A stretch of DNA of 64,000 nucleotides from Metellina segmentata (GCA_947359465.1 OX375874.1:100939441-101003440), one strand, 5' to 3'; counted from the stretch's first letter, positions 45,921 to 58,229 are shown. Notes: generated from the letters alone by a model not told the origin. A program made the numbers and translations.

Positions 45921-46349
45921 TGTCTATTATTACTGCTATGCTTTTCACTACTTTGTTCACGGATGGTTTTACATATTTTAATTATTAGTGATCTTATTGG
46001 CCTTATACTCATTTGTATACGCTTTTATATGGAATCTTGGATAGCGAATTTGTTTTGTTTTTTCATTGACTTCTATATCGTGTTGTTTATTCTCTACCAT
46101 GCGACAAACTTGTTCCAAAACGCATTATTTGTTCCATACATAAAACCAAAACGTTGAGTTTAATGTAGATTGGTTCACCCTATCATAGTAAGCTGTCAGA
46201 GGTGCACCAACTACAGGTATTTCCGGCCTCATGATCCCAATATACCTGAGTAATCTTTACTTTTTCTTTGGGGTTTCAATCTTTTTCTGCTTTCATTCCA
46301 CTATTCTATTCCCCAATTCCTGGTTTTTCTCCTTTCAGGACATTTTTTA

Positions 46350-46432
46350 CTTGACGTTGTCTTGTGTTTGGCGCAGTTTGGTCAGAAGTATGGATATTTG
46401 GCTATAAGACCCCAAAACAACCAACCAACTAG
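46350..46432 (+). mobile_element. SINE family 2, tail fragment
   Basis: Short piece with TTGTCTTGTGTTTGGCGCAG and the terminal CAAAACAACCAACCAACTAG. Confidence 0.6.
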
Positions 46433-46439
46433 TCTTAGA

Positions 46440-47845
46440 ATAATAAATGTATAGTTCCTGTTATCTATGTGTAGATGACACAGATGTATATGCATGTGAA
46501 CTTATATGTATCACATATGTATAATTCCACATACTTTGTCACAGATTCTGATATACTATTCATTATATTTTGTGGTGCAGCTGCATTCTATGTATTGTTT
46601 GGTGGCAACGCTCTTGGCGCATTTTTATGTCGCCAAAACAAGTCTTACAAAAAAATCAATTTTTACAACGGTTTAAATTTTCGAATGAATACCCTGCAAC
46701 TTATCTGCAACACTAAATACAGAAGGCATGTTCAAATAGAAAGGTGTAATAATTTTCAAAAGCAAATAGCAATAAACAATACAACCTGATGTGACTGCTC
46801 TGGTGCGTAACTAAAATCAAAGGGAACGCTTTATTTCATTCAATTTACAATAAACAGAAAATAATTAGGAACAAAAATTTAAGATAACTAATGAAATCAA
46901 AGGATAATATAACGAAAATAAAAACAACATTCAAGAATATTCCCAGGTGAAAATTTAAACTTTCCGCTTGTCGGAGGTTGCGATAAAAACCGGAATAACC
47001 ACAATACAGATTCACTGCCTGCACCTGCCATAAATCTTGCTACTAAAAGTGCCACAAAACGCGCCAAGAACACGGAATATATCTGTACCGATTTTGTTAG
47101 TGTTAACAATTGCAAGTGCATACCATAGTTAACTGTTGGATATGGGATGTCAGAACATATAGCTGTCCAACGCGTTGTAAGATTAGGAAGCTCTGGTAAG
47201 AGGCATAACTACTTCAAGCCAGTTGGGAGTTTTTCCCACACTCAAAGAAGCACCACGTGGGAGGTTATTGTCATTCCATTTGCTATCTAAAATGTTCTTC
47301 TCTGCCCCAGAAACGTTCCAACACCAAATAAGATACACAGCATATTTCACTTCCTCTTCGTTCATGACAAAAAGGCTTCTCGCTATCAAACAGCGAGGCA
47401 AAATTTAAGAGTTTTTATTTCCCTCTCGCGGAAGGGCAGATAGGCAAGAGAAACAAATAAAACGGCGAAAAGATGCGAGATTAGAAATTTTTTATTCGAG
47501 GCCCACGGAGTTTCTCTCGATAAAAACGTGAGTTATGGAGGATATTTTTCTATGTTAGTTGCTCGGGTAGCTTTTAAGTTCCTTGGAACGGAAAGAAATG
47601 ATATCCTTTATTTTTGCTACTGAGTTTTCGATTATCCAGGATATTGGTTCGTGAACTGCATTCGCAACAAACACGGGAGGGTACGTTTTTGTGACCTTGG
47701 CGCCCCTTCACGGGTAAAATGGATTTAGGAAAAAATTCATTTGTATTTCTGGACAGATTCAGTTTTTTTCATTTTTACTTCAAGTCAGTGATATTCCAGT
47801 CTTGTCAATCTCAGCAGTGAAATAAACACCAGACTTTTAAGCATG
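46440..47845. other. Intergenic, no gene seen; GC-richer island at 47150-47720
   Basis: No domain recognised in open frames at 46475-46789 (plus), 46897-47121 (minus) and 47183-47401 (minus). The stretch 47150-47720 is GC-richer than its surroundings and non-repetitive by eye, which would fit a conserved non-coding element or exon. I have no evidence for either. Confidence 0.4.
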
Positions 47846-47849
47846 GCGC

Positions 47850-48445
47850 AAGTAGTATTGTTGGTAGACAGCACTTACTCATTGTAGATAGCGACTGTCC
47901 TGGTGATATTATTTTGTTGGCAGACAGTCTTTCTCTTCGTAGATTGCGAGTGTACTGGTGATGTTATATTGTTAGCAGACAACACTTATTTACTGTAGAT
48001 AGCGAGTGTGCTGGAGATTTTATATTATTGGCAGACAACCTTACTAACTGTGGATAGCGGGTGTATTTTTTATTTTATAATGTTGGTCATACAACAATTA
48101 TTCATTGTAGATAGTGAGAGTACTGGCGATTTTATATTATTGGCAGACAACCTTACTAATTGTGGATAGCTGGTGTATTTTTTATTTTATAATGTTGGTC
48201 ATACAACAATTATTCATTGTAGATAGTGAGAGTATTGTCGATTTTATATTGTTGGCAGACAACACTTTCTCATTGTAAACAGCGAGTGTACTGGTGATGT
48301 TAATAGTTGGAAGACAACACTTACTCACTGTAGGTAGCGAGTGTATTTTTAATTTTATATTGTTGGGCAAACAACTCTTATTCATTGTAGACAGCGAGTG
48401 TACTGGTGATGTTATATTGTTGGCAGACAATTTATTGTAGAGTGA
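47850..48445 (+). repeat. 57-bp satellite, about 10 units
   Basis: Unit about TTGTTGGCAGACAACACTTA then CTCATTGTAGATAGCGAGTG, TACTGGTGATGTTATA. Units alternate between a TACTGGTGAT form and a GTATTTTTTATTTTATAATG form, so a two-unit higher-order pattern is visible at 48040-48230. A diverged piece recurs at 51840-51950. Confidence 0.85.
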
Positions 48446-48599
48446 ACGGGTATTGCAAGTGAACGGATGATATTGGCTATAGTTGATTAGCTATATACTA
48501 ACTAAGGACATAGGTATAAGAATTGGTCTGGAACACTATAAGTTGATAAGAAACTCATTATGCTTTTAAGGTTAACCCTCCAAGTGGGTTCAACGAGGT

Positions 48600-48815
48600 A
48601 TCACAACCATCAAGATCTGACCAAACTGTAAATGTCGAGATATATCGTCATCAAGGTACTGCTAATTTTTTTATGATAACAGTATCAAGATCTGGTCAAT
48701 TTTCTTACAATAACGAGATATCTCGTCATTCAAGATCTGTTCAGTTTTCTTCCAACAACGAGGTATCTCGTGATTCAAGATTTGGTTAGTTTTATGCTAA
48801 TTATGAGATACCTAG
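48600..48815 (+). repeat. ACGAGATATCTCGTCATCAA-type tandem repeat
   Basis: Four or five units with ATAACGAGATATCTCGTCAT, CAAGATCTGNTCAGTTTTCT. Same family as 7738-7915 and 59330-59535. The CGAGATATCTCG core is a perfect 12-bp palindrome. Confidence 0.75.
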
Positions 48816-48904
48816 TAGAAACAATCATCAGGAAGGTTTACTTTTTGGACAACGCAAACTTTCAGAATATCATTTGTTCATTTCAAATCGATTATATTCT
48901 AAAC

Positions 48905-49070
48905 TTGTCCGGTTTTATTCCTCCAAGGCATATTTTCCCCTCTTCTGTTAGTAAAACCTTGTGTATGTATGTCCATTACTGGATGATGTCTGAGTTTTGA
49001 ATGGCACAGCATGTCGAAATATGGCCCTTACACCATAAAAACCATGACCCCCACTAACCACCCGTCTAAT
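48905..49070 (+). mobile_element. SINE family 2, body and tail
   Basis: TTATTCCTCC (remnant after box B), TTCTGTTAGTAAAACCTTGT, TATGTCCATTACTGGATGAT, GGCACAGCATG, CCATAAAAACCATGACCCCC, CTAACCA. The tRNA head is lost. Confidence 0.62.
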
Positions 49071-49074
49071 CTTG

Positions 49075-49660
49075 TAAGAGATTAAGCAGTGACAGAAACA
49101 TATAATTTTAAATCATAGTGTCAGTGTTCTTATTTAAGGGAATGTTACCTAATATGAGATACTTTTTTTTAATTGCATTGGTGACTTCTAATGAAATATT
49201 TAACAAACATCTTTTTTGATTTTCAACTCTCACTAAAGCTATTTTAATACATGGATGGATTTTTGTTTGGCAAAATGTGTTGGAAATACACGGAAAAAAA
49301 TTATTCATAAAAGTTTATTAATAGGCTGTTTTGGTAGCCCAATATGAGACACCAATATTTCTTAATATGATATAGTGTCTTTATTGTATATTCCCAATGA
49401 CAAAGAACAACAAATGAACATGAAAATATATGTAAAGCTGATTATATACCAAGAGCAAAATTTTGGAAAACAACTTTCCATATATATCTAAAAATACCAG
49501 TCAAAAAAAAGTCTTCTAAACTCTTAAAAGCGATGTTTCACCATAGGTTGCAATGGAGAATGTTATGTTTACAATGACTCTATAGTCTCTCTAGCAAATA
49601 GTGCATGACACTTCTTGTAGTTAAAAACATCGTATGGTAAAGATACAGTAGTATTTCATA
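49075..49660. other. Intergenic, no gene seen
   Basis: AT-rich. The text AATATGAGA-ACT/ACC recurs a few times (49150, 49340, 49365) but no clear element emerges. Confidence 0.45.
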
Positions 49661-50171
49661 CTAGCAAAATACCCGACCTTACTCGGTTTGAATTGGTTTA
49701 CTCTAGATTGAAGAGATAATCAAAATATATAATGACGTACGTTTTTTGTAGAATAAAAATTTATTTTAACATCTTTCGCCATCTTTATATTTTCTACAAC
49801 TTACTTTGGACACAAATCATACACATGCATATCCATTCATGTAATACATTTCACATACATCTTACAATTGCTGTATGACAAAGCTACAAAATGACGAAAG
49901 GTGATACTAAGGTTACTACTATAAAAGAGGATTTATAGGAAGATTTGGAATTCCCTTTCTTAAGTTCTTTTCATGTTCAACTCAATTAATTAAAATTACG
50001 ATTTACGGCGAGTGCTCTCACACTCATAGTCAACAAAACAATATTTTTTTACTTGTGGCACTCTTGCCTCCGGTATGCGACATTGTGAAATTTTGCAATC
50101 TTCTCCTGTCATTATTACAACAAATTTTTTAATTTTGGAAAAAGTTCCAGTTTGGATTAATAAACATTATT

Positions 50172-50337
50172 ATTCTTTCAATAACGGCATTATTCTTTAA
50201 ATAACGGCATTATTATTTAAAATAACGGCATTATTCTTTAAATAACGGCATTATTCTTTAAATAACGGCATTATTCTTTCAATACCGGCATTATTCTTTA
50301 AATAACGGCATTATTCTTTCAATAATGGCATAACTAC
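50172..50337 (+). repeat. 20-bp minisatellite inside Helitron B copy 1
   Basis: Eight units of ATAACGGCATTATTCTTTAA (period 20), the last ending ATAATGGCATAAC. The unit count and terminal variant are the same as in the other Helitron copy, so the array predates copying. Confidence 0.93.
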
Positions 50338-51149
50338 ACTTAAAATTTACTGAAAATTTAAACTGACTTACCTAACAATTTTAAGTATAATACTTTGTGG
50401 TGCTGTTGCGTGTGATGAGAAGGAAAACACATTTATTAAAATAATAAATATTTAAAACTGGAAACAGCAAAGTAAAACAAAATAAAAGATGTCGCAAAAA
50501 ATTGTTCTAAATATATTAATTTGTGATTTAATTTTATCTCTTGATCTCGCACAGTTGCCACAACTTACAACTAAAAGTGTACAAAATTTAGAAATGTGAA
50601 ATTAATTCAGAGCGAAAGAACCAGAAAAAATATCACTGCTCGCGCGATCTTGTTCATTCTCATTTCATTGAAAAATATCGTCTGTCCCAAATATTCGGAA
50701 ATCGTTTTCATTGCGCAAAGAATAAAAATAAGACTCGAAATAAATGAAGTATCAGAGATGAAATTCCATTAAAAAAATAATTTTTTGAAGAATAATTACT
50801 TTTTCAGCAGTACTGGTAAAGCAATCGAAGTAATCGTAATATTCAATAGACATTCCAATTTTTCCAAAACTACCAAATTATGGTTGATTTAAGTATACTT
50901 ACTCAGGTGTTTTAGCATGAAACTCAACTAAATATAACAATAAAGAAATGTTTAATATTGCGTTCACTAAACTCATCGATAATGTATAAAATAAAATACA
51001 ATGCAATCAAATATCTGGAATGCAATTCATGTGAAGTCTACACAAACACACAAACACAAAATCGAGCATAGAACAGAAAGACGGACAGACAGACTTTCGC
51101 AACCAATGCCACTCACTAAATGAAGATAAGTACTCACTGTATGCAAATT

Positions 51150-51287
51150 TTCATGAAAATATCTTAAACCGCGTGGACGTGTATAGGGCACAACATACAG
51201 ACAGACAGACAGACACATTTTCATGAAATATCTTAAACCGCGTGGACGTGTATAGGGCACAACATACAGACAGACAGACAGACACCA
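51150..51287 (+). repeat. 69-bp direct duplication with GACA tract
   Basis: The block ATCTTAAACCGCGTGGACGT, GTATAGGGCACAACATACAG, (ACAG)n occurs twice, starting at 51161 and 51230 (period 69). The sister Helitron copy has only one such block but a longer GACA run. Confidence 0.88.
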
Positions 51288-51399
51288 AACGAAAAAAAGG
51301 CGGATTCGGCATCAGAAGGGTCCAAAACGGATAGAAAACTTGAAATGGGTCGAAAATATTGAATGTACAAACAAACACTCCATTCTTATTTATATAGAT

Positions 51400-52337
51400 T
51401 AGGCAAGTATCTCATATTAAGTCAACTTCCTCTTTCCCATAGGTCAAGGTGAAATCAATATAGTCCAACAGACCATGCTTTTCAAGTAGCACAGCAATCA
51501 ACCTCTTAATCCAGAAGCTACCCCAGCAAGACCGATGCAATCAAACACATAAGAAGTAGTTGCTGAGGTCAATAAACAAGGTTATGGTGGATATCTTAAT
51601 TCCTCTAACAAGTCATATATCATATTAATGCCAGATACTAAGTCTTGACTAAGAAGTCTGTAGTTGCGATCTTTTAAAATATAACGACAGTACAAGGTGC
51701 TTTTGGGTACACCAAAGATGCGAGGGAGGACAGATCATGTTTTAAGAGTATATTTCCGTGGCAGTGACATCACTATTTGATAGACTAATCTTCTCGTCGC
51801 TATCCTTATCAGACAAATCAACTATCTCGTTACCAAATGGTATAAGTAGTATTGTTGTGTCAAACACTACACAGTCATTGTAGTGAACGAGTACACTGAT
51901 GTATTGTTAGCATACAACCATAGTTGATTGGTAGAATTATATTACCCCAATCTGGCCTAAATGGATTGTTGTCTTAAATTTGGTATGAAGGAAGGTCTAA
52001 ATGATTGATTTAATGCTGTCAGATCTATGAAAGACAGGTATGTTTTGCAAACCAATCTCTTGAGGTCCTTGAAGTTTGATCGGGAAACTGTCACCAATTC
52101 GTATTTATGAAATGTAACTTGAATACTCGAATTGTCATTTATATTCTTGCGTTGGATGTAACACAAATATACTCAAGACAACTGTAGTCGATTATCAGTA
52201 TAATACGTAAACAGGAGAACTAAAAAAATTATAATAAAGAAGTTCTGGATCAGAATAATGTAAGACTACTAAGGATCATTTCTGTCTTCTTATTTTTCAA
52301 TAATAACTAGTTATTTAAGCAGCATTTATATTGTATA
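51400..52337. other. Intergenic, no gene seen; satellite remnant
   Basis: Contains a diverged piece of the 57-bp satellite at about 51840-51950 (GTAGTATTGTTGTGTCAAAC, ATTGTAGTGAACGAGTACAC). Otherwise nothing recognised. Confidence 0.45.
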
Positions 52338-53874
52338 CTAGCAAAATACCCGACCTTACTCGGTTTGAAATGGTTTACTCTTGATTGAAGAGATAATCAA
52401 AATATATAATGACTTAAGTTTTTTGTAGAATAAAAATTTATTTTAACATCTTTCACCATCTTTATATTTTCTACAACTTACTTTGGACACAAATCCTACA
52501 CATGCATATCCATTCATGTAATACATTTCAAATACATCGCACAATTGCTGTATGACAAAGCTACAAAATGACGAAAGGTGATACTAAGGTTACTACTATA
52601 AAAGACGATTTATAGGAAGATTTGGAATTCCCTTTCTTAAGTTCTTTTCATGTTCAACTCAATTAATTAAAATTACGATTTACGGCGAGTGCTCTCGCAC
52701 TCATAGTCAACAAAACAATATTTTTTTACTTGTGGCACGCTTGCCTCCGGTATGCGACATTGTGAAATTTTGCAATCTTCTCCTGTCATTATTACAACGA
52801 ATTTTTTAATGTTGGAAAAAGTTCCAGTTTCGATTAATAAACATTATTATTCTTTCAATAACGGCATTATTCTTTAAATAACGGCATTATTCTTTAAATA
52901 ACGGCATTATTCTCTAAATAACGGCATTATTCTTTAAATAACGGCATTATTCTTTAAATAACGGCATTATTCTTTAAATAACGGCATTATTCTTTCAATA
53001 ATGGCATAACTACACTTAAAATTTACTGAAAATTTATACTGACTTACCTAACATTTTTAAGTCTAATACTTTGTGCTGCTGTTGCGTGTGATGAGAAGGA
53101 AAACACATTTATTAAAATAATAAATATTTAAAACAGGAAACAGCGAAGTAAAACAAAATAAAAGATGCCGCAAAAAATTGTTCTAAAGATATTAATATGA
53201 GATTCAATTTTATCTCTTGATCTCGCACAGTTGCCACAACTTACAACTAAAAGTGTACAAAATTTAGAATTGTAAAATTAATTCAGAGCGAAAGAACCAG
53301 AAAAAATATCACTGCTCGCGCGATCTTGTTCATTCTCGTTTCATTGAAAAATATCGTCTGTCCCAAATATTCGGAAATCGTTTTCATTGCGCAAATAATA
53401 AAAAATAAGACTCGAAATAAATGAAGTATCAGAGATGAAATTCCATAAAAAAAAAAAAAAATTCTCAAGAATAATTACTTTTCAGCAGTATTAGTAAAGC
53501 AATCGAAGTAATCGTAATATTCAATAGACATTCCAATTTTTCCAAAACTACCAAATTATGGTTGATTTAAGTATACTTACTGAGGTGTTTTAGCATGAAA
53601 CTCAACTAAATATAACAATAAAGAAACGTTTAATATTGCATTCACTAAACTAATAGATAATGTATAAAATCAAATACAATGCAATCAAATATCTGGAATA
53701 CAATTCATGTGATGTCTACACAAACACACAAACACAAAATCGAGCATAGAACAGAAAGACGGACAGACAGACTTTCGCAACCAATGCCACTCACTAAATC
53801 AAGATAAGTACTCACTGTATGCAAATTTTCATGAAAATATCTTAAACCGCGTGGACGTGTATAGGGCACAACAT

Positions 53875-53909
<35 letters not shown>

Positions 53910-54023
53910 CCAAACGAGAAAAAGGTGGATTCGGCATCAGAAGGGTCTAAAACGTATAGAAAACTTGAAATGGGTCGAAAATATTGAATGTACAAACAAA
54001 CACTCCATTCTTATTTATATAGA
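52338..54023 (-). mobile_element. Helitron family B, copy 2 (non-autonomous)
   Basis: Same termini as copy 1: 5' TCTATATAAATAAGAATGGA at 54023 after host A; 3' CTAG at 52341-52338 before host T. 1686 bp. The difference in length comes mainly from the single 69-bp block. It lies in the same orientation as copy 1, 939 bp away, with unrelated flanks. Confidence 0.88.
52852..53008 (+). repeat. 20-bp minisatellite inside Helitron B copy 2
   Basis: Eight units of ATAACGGCATTATTCTTTAA, more homogeneous than in copy 1. Confidence 0.93.
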
Positions 54024-55080
54024 TATTTTACTAACCATACAGCTGGAATAAGTATCGCACTAGTTGAGAACTACTTATATGTTTTAATCTTAAACGGATT
54101 AATCAAATTTCTATACTTTATACTATTATTTCGAAAATATGTATAATTATTCTATGCTCATTGGCGTTTATTTTATACTTCATATACGATAATCATATTT
54201 TTGGTCGATTGCTTATATGCATAGAAATTACTGGGAATTAATTTTTGTCAAGAACTAAGATGTAATCGTAGTTTGAACTGATTCTTTCTAATAGTGTTGT
54301 TATTGGAGAACGCAGGAATTTTCTCTGCTCAAGGATTGTAATGTGTAACCTCTTACATGTTTGTCCACGAATCTACAATCCATAACTAGACACGAAAGCA
54401 AAACCTCGAATATGTATTGGTAAATTTGTGCCACGAATTCAAGATGTAGACTGATACAAATTATTTCACTCAAAAAACACAAGATTTAAGCTGCAACAGT
54501 TCAGTTTTAAAGTACACGTAAAATGATTATTTACAGTTAAACATTATTACCGTTAACAACAAGGGGAAATTAAAAAATTTTCGAATGCACTGAAATATTA
54601 GACAACTTAGCCTGAATAAAAAGTATTTTTATGTGTCAAATTGTATATAAAAGTACATCTGAATAAAGCTGTCTCCAGTTTAATTTAAATAATAATTCAA
54701 TACTACTTCTGGTTAAAATGTAACAATATGTTCTTTTGGTGTATTAGGTAGAATACGACTGCAACAAACTACTCTGAATGTATATTATACCTATGACGTT
54801 CCCTTTTTATTCAGTGTAAATCTCTTAGTATTGTGCTATTATAGACATTTACTCGTATATCTTCATTCTACCTTAAAGTTTCAATCCTATTACTTAAATA
54901 TTGCTGTACCGGCGTTTTAGTTGCCCCTTTCCCGTCTCCAAGTAAGGCCTAGTCGTAGTATCATGTCAATTGAACAAATATTTTGCCAGACCTTTTCATT
55001 ATAGTATCCGATGAGCAGACGTACCATAAAAAAAAAAAAGATTTTTTTTTTCTGGATATGACCACCGACATGTGAAGAGC
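54024..55080. other. Intergenic, no gene seen
   Basis: AT-rich DNA with a poly-A/poly-T dyad around 55028-55051. Nothing recognised. Confidence 0.5.
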
Positions 55081-55084
55081 TCAG

Positions 55085-55345
55085 ATAGGTAAGTAATTTT
55101 AATAAACGTCGAACTAGAGCAACACAACGGGCTATTAGCAACGGTCTGGGATCAAACTAAATGGGAAAGATTCGAAGAGAGCACGACGGAATTTTGAACC
55201 ACGGTCAGATGACGAGACAACACCTGAGCTGGCATCCCACTCTCCAAAGTTCCACACCACGCTAATGTGAGGACATCTGAGGGGGTCTTTGGTTGGATTC
55301 GAACTCGCGACCCTCCGGTTGCTCATCCTATGCTCTTTCAACCGG
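55085..55345 (-). mobile_element. SINE family 1, partial head
   Basis: Minus strand: box B-like GAGTTCGAATCCAACC (55304-55289 region), body TTAGCGTGGTGTGGAACTTT, GGATGCCAGCTCAGGTGTTG, CCGTGGTTCAAAATTCCGTC, tail CGTTGCTAATAGCCCGTTGT then GACGTTTATTAAAATTAC. Confidence 0.8.
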
Positions 55346-55424
55346 AATAACTCGGTCACCTTGAAGAGCTCAGAAAGAGAGCAGTTTTTTATCACGGGGT
55401 TTTAACCCATCGTTCCAATGTTCA

Positions 55425-55577
55425 ACCTAAAAGTACAAGCTTCATCATCTGACCCTGGTTCAAAATTACGTGGTGTTGTCGTCGGATCTTGCCTTTCGGG
55501 ATTTATCCCGGACCGTCACCAATAGCCCGTTATGGTGCTTCTGTGTGATGTTAATTAAAATACATATTTAACTAAGA
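55425..55577 (+). mobile_element. SINE family 1, 3' part
   Basis: CATCATCTGACCCTGGTTCA, ACGTGGTGTTGTCGTCGGAT, GGGATTTATCCCGGACCGTC, TGTTAATTAAAATACATATT. It faces the copy at 55085-55345; the arrangement is convergent or broken, not a tandem. Confidence 0.78.
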
Positions 55578-55579
55578 TT

Positions 55580-56255
55580 GCAAAACTAAATTATTTAATA
55601 AATTACTGCTTTCACGTTAGTTTTGCGAATTGTAATTCCAAAATCAATAGAATTATCGTTGAGAAAATCAGTGTTTATTAAACATAAAATATTAACTATT
55701 AAATACACAACTTCAAAAATATGCCCATGGGTGTTAAAATACAAGAATGGACACAATTTGAAAGATTGTTTAACATTATAAAAATTAAAACTTTAGAACT
55801 TTGCTGGCGATACATTTTGTTTCACCAAACTTTTCAAGCGGTTCTTTGGCATGTATGGAATCATGTCAAAAATGCTCGTCTTAAGCTGTGACAGCTACTT
55901 TTAAATTTATTCAAAACTTGTCATTAAGAGTAATCTGCACGATTTGTGTACAATTCTGATACAGCATTTAGAATAGTACACTGTTACCGAGACGTATCGT
56001 GATAAAATTCAAAATATGAATTACGTCCTGACGTCACTTGATCCAGTATAAAATAGAAGGACTTTCGTCACTGTGCATATAAGAAATTTGGAGGGGTAAG
56101 AAAAACACAAGAATTGACCATGGGATGAGTGGACTTGATGGAATTGGACGGAGAATTGATTATGAATCTAGGTTTTATTGAGGGTGTACCGGCAAGAGGA
56201 GAGATTGACAGACCAGTCACAACACATGTTCCTATTGCGTAATTAATGATATGTA
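55580..56255. other. Intergenic, no gene seen
   Basis: Nothing recognised. Confidence 0.45.
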
Positions 56256-56260
56256 ATAAG

Positions 56261-56465
56261 TTGGTTGGGTTGTTTTATGCTGCAAATACATATTCGCCCA
56301 AGCTGCGCCTGACACAAGATCGACGACGTTAAGCAATGGACGTAATACACACAGATAAAGCTTTACTGACACAAATGAAATAAATATACCCTATGAGAGG
56401 AATCGAACCAGCGCCGCCAATATTTCGCAGTGGACATACCCATTAAACCATGGTGATCCTGGTAT
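56261..56465 (-). mobile_element. SINE family 2, full length (best copy)
   Basis: The minus-strand tRNA-like head contains box A-like ACCATGGTTTAATGGGTATG and a perfect box B GGTTCGATTCC (56409-56399). The body is CATTTGTGTCAGTAAAGCTT, GTGTGTATTACGTCCATTGC and TCTTGTGTCAGGCGCAGC; the tail is CATAAAACAACCCAACCAAC. This copy defines the family for the fragments elsewhere. Confidence 0.82.
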
Positions 56466-56598
56466 GTAAATGGACTGTTCTTGGATTGAGTTAATGAATG
56501 ATCACTGTTTATTATTATTCTGAACGTAAAATATTACGCATGTGATTTTCTTTAGTGGTATTACGAGTTTTGTTATATGTATACGATTTTGTCTTGAA

Positions 56599-57368
56599 AA
56601 GGGCAACTTTTTTGTTGCAGTAGAAATGGGAAAAGTTGCATTTATCATTGCCTAAAGTTGCACTTATGGAAATAAAGTTGCATTTATTTTTGATACACTA
56701 AATTCTAAAATAAATTATTCGTAAAAAATGAAAAATATATATATATATATTGACAATTTTAGTTGTGTACAACAGTATTATAATACATACTGTAATACAG
56801 AAGAACGTTGAATGGCCTTGGCCAGTAATTTCTTTAAAATTGAAAACCTGCGCCAGCCGCTGTAATATAATATGCTATATCGGATAATAGAAGCGCAAAA
56901 CCAAAAACTTTCGCTCAACATTCAGAGATTTTAAAACGTCATGTACAAGCCGAACGCCATATTGATGATCGACACTCACCTCGCAAATCTGCAGGATTAT
57001 CAAGAGTGCGAACCAATGTGTTAAAGTACTTCTTGCCATTTATTTCACTCTCGTTTTAGGACGAACACTTTCTTACCATAAACTTGTTTGATCCGCAATA
57101 CTTCAGCGTTCGCAAGATCAGACACACGTGATCGAAGGCTTATTCAGAGAGCAAAAAAAGAAGAAAAAGTAATTTAATTTAAGTAAATTAATTTAACCTA
57201 TATTTTAAAAAGTTGCAGGTGGTTGCATTTATGCAAAAAGTTGCATTTATGTTGTGGTTATAACTCACTTACTACACACCAATTGTAGGAGGAATTTTGG
57301 TTTTAGTACTTTACATGTAGCTTAGAACGCGTGAAAAAAAGTTGCATTTGTTGCAAAAAGTTGCCCTA
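56599..57368. mobile_element. hAT-type MITE, GTTGCATTTATG-rich
   Basis: Termini: left AAGGGCAACTTTTT, right on the minus strand TAGGGCAACTTTTT (13 of 14). Flanking 8-mers GTCTTGAA (56591-56598) and GTCATGAC (57369-57376) agree at 6 of 8, as an aged hAT target duplication would. The motif AAAGTTGCATTTATG recurs several times just inside both ends. No coding; a (TA)n tract lies near 56737. Confidence 0.68.
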
Positions 57369-57442
57369 GTCATGACTAAGTAAAATTAATCTTTAACTAT
57401 TCATAGCGCCTTATCGACTCTTTGAGAAACAATAGTAGGCAC

Positions 57443-58219
57443 TAGCGATGCGATATCGATGTCGATGTTTAAAAAAACATTGATGTATTTACCATCGATA
57501 TATTGGAGCCGATGTTTTTTTAACGTCGATGTTTATACTTGTCGACGTTTTATTTTTTAATGAAAAAAGCACCATAGTAAAAATTAAGAAAAATAACCTT
57601 GGCAACATCTGTCCCATCATAAATAGTTTGTTCCTTAACTGGTGGGATAGTTAGTAAAGAAAGAAGTCAGCATAATGTGGAGAAAGTGAACAAACTTCTT
57701 TATTAACAGACTAAATAATAAATATTGGGCATATAATAATTATAGGCCCCAATATTTTTTATTTACAGTAAATAAAACTATAGTTTGTTGTGTTTCCCCT
57801 CATAAGTTGATAAATAATTAATAATAACCAACACTAATTATTGTTATGCACCTAGCTAATCATACTCATAGTTAGTAGTAGCTATGTCAAATTGTGTGTT
57901 GTAAATATTATTTTCTTTCATACAATTCAATTTGAAAATAAAATATTTTTTAATGGTTCTTATTAAATTTTTTGACGCTGTTTTGACACTCAAAAAAGTC
58001 TAAGTTATAAATTAATAAAAACGGCAAATAACAAATTCAATCTTACCCCTCCCCCGTCGAACATCAATGTTTGAGGTTGCTAAACTAGTTTTAAGAAATG
58101 GGGCAAAAAAGCTTAAATACACAGATTTTTTAAAAAAGCGATGGTTTTTGGGCGATGTATTATCAACATCGATGTACTAAATTTGAACATCGATGTTTTG
58201 CTGTCGATGCCGCAACCCA
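57443..58219. mobile_element. hAT-type MITE with ATCGATGT subterminal repeats
   Basis: Left end TAGCGATGCGATATCGA and right end on the minus strand TGGGTTGCGGCATCGA are similar. Flanking 8-mers GTAGGCAC (57435-57442) and GCAGATAC (58220-58227) agree at 5 of 8, with only transitions differing. ATCGATGT and CATCGAT words are packed within about 100 bp of each end. 777 bp, non-coding. Confidence 0.68.
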
Positions 58220-58229
58220 GCAGATACTT

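Larger units (their letters stand above)
49661..51398 (-). mobile_element. Helitron family B, copy 1 (non-autonomous)
   Basis: On the minus strand it begins TCTATATAAATAAGAATGGA (51398) after host A (T at 51399), and ends ...GAGTAAGGTCGGGTATTTTG then CTAG (49664-49661) before host T (A at 49660). The CCGAGTAAGGTCGG-type segment near the 3' end can form a short hairpin. 1738 bp. It contains a 20-bp minisatellite, a GACA tract and a duplicated 69-bp block, and no Rep/helicase. About 90% or more identical by eye to 52338-54023. Confidence 0.88.

Noticed and set aside
46590..47100. Possible inverted repeat between TCTTGGCGCATTTTTATG and the minus-strand TCTTGGCGCGTTTTGTGG
   Set aside because: Only about 15 bases align and similarity does not extend, so I could not support an element.
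47850..48445. CRISPR-like array
   Set aside because: Regular spacing without unique spacers; the whole unit is repeated, and the DNA is eukaryotic.
51027..51378. Cys/Val/Ser/Leu-rich frames in the Helitron 5' region (also 53705-53995) as small proteins
   Set aside because: They derive from GACA tracts and the duplicated block; frames differ between the two copies.
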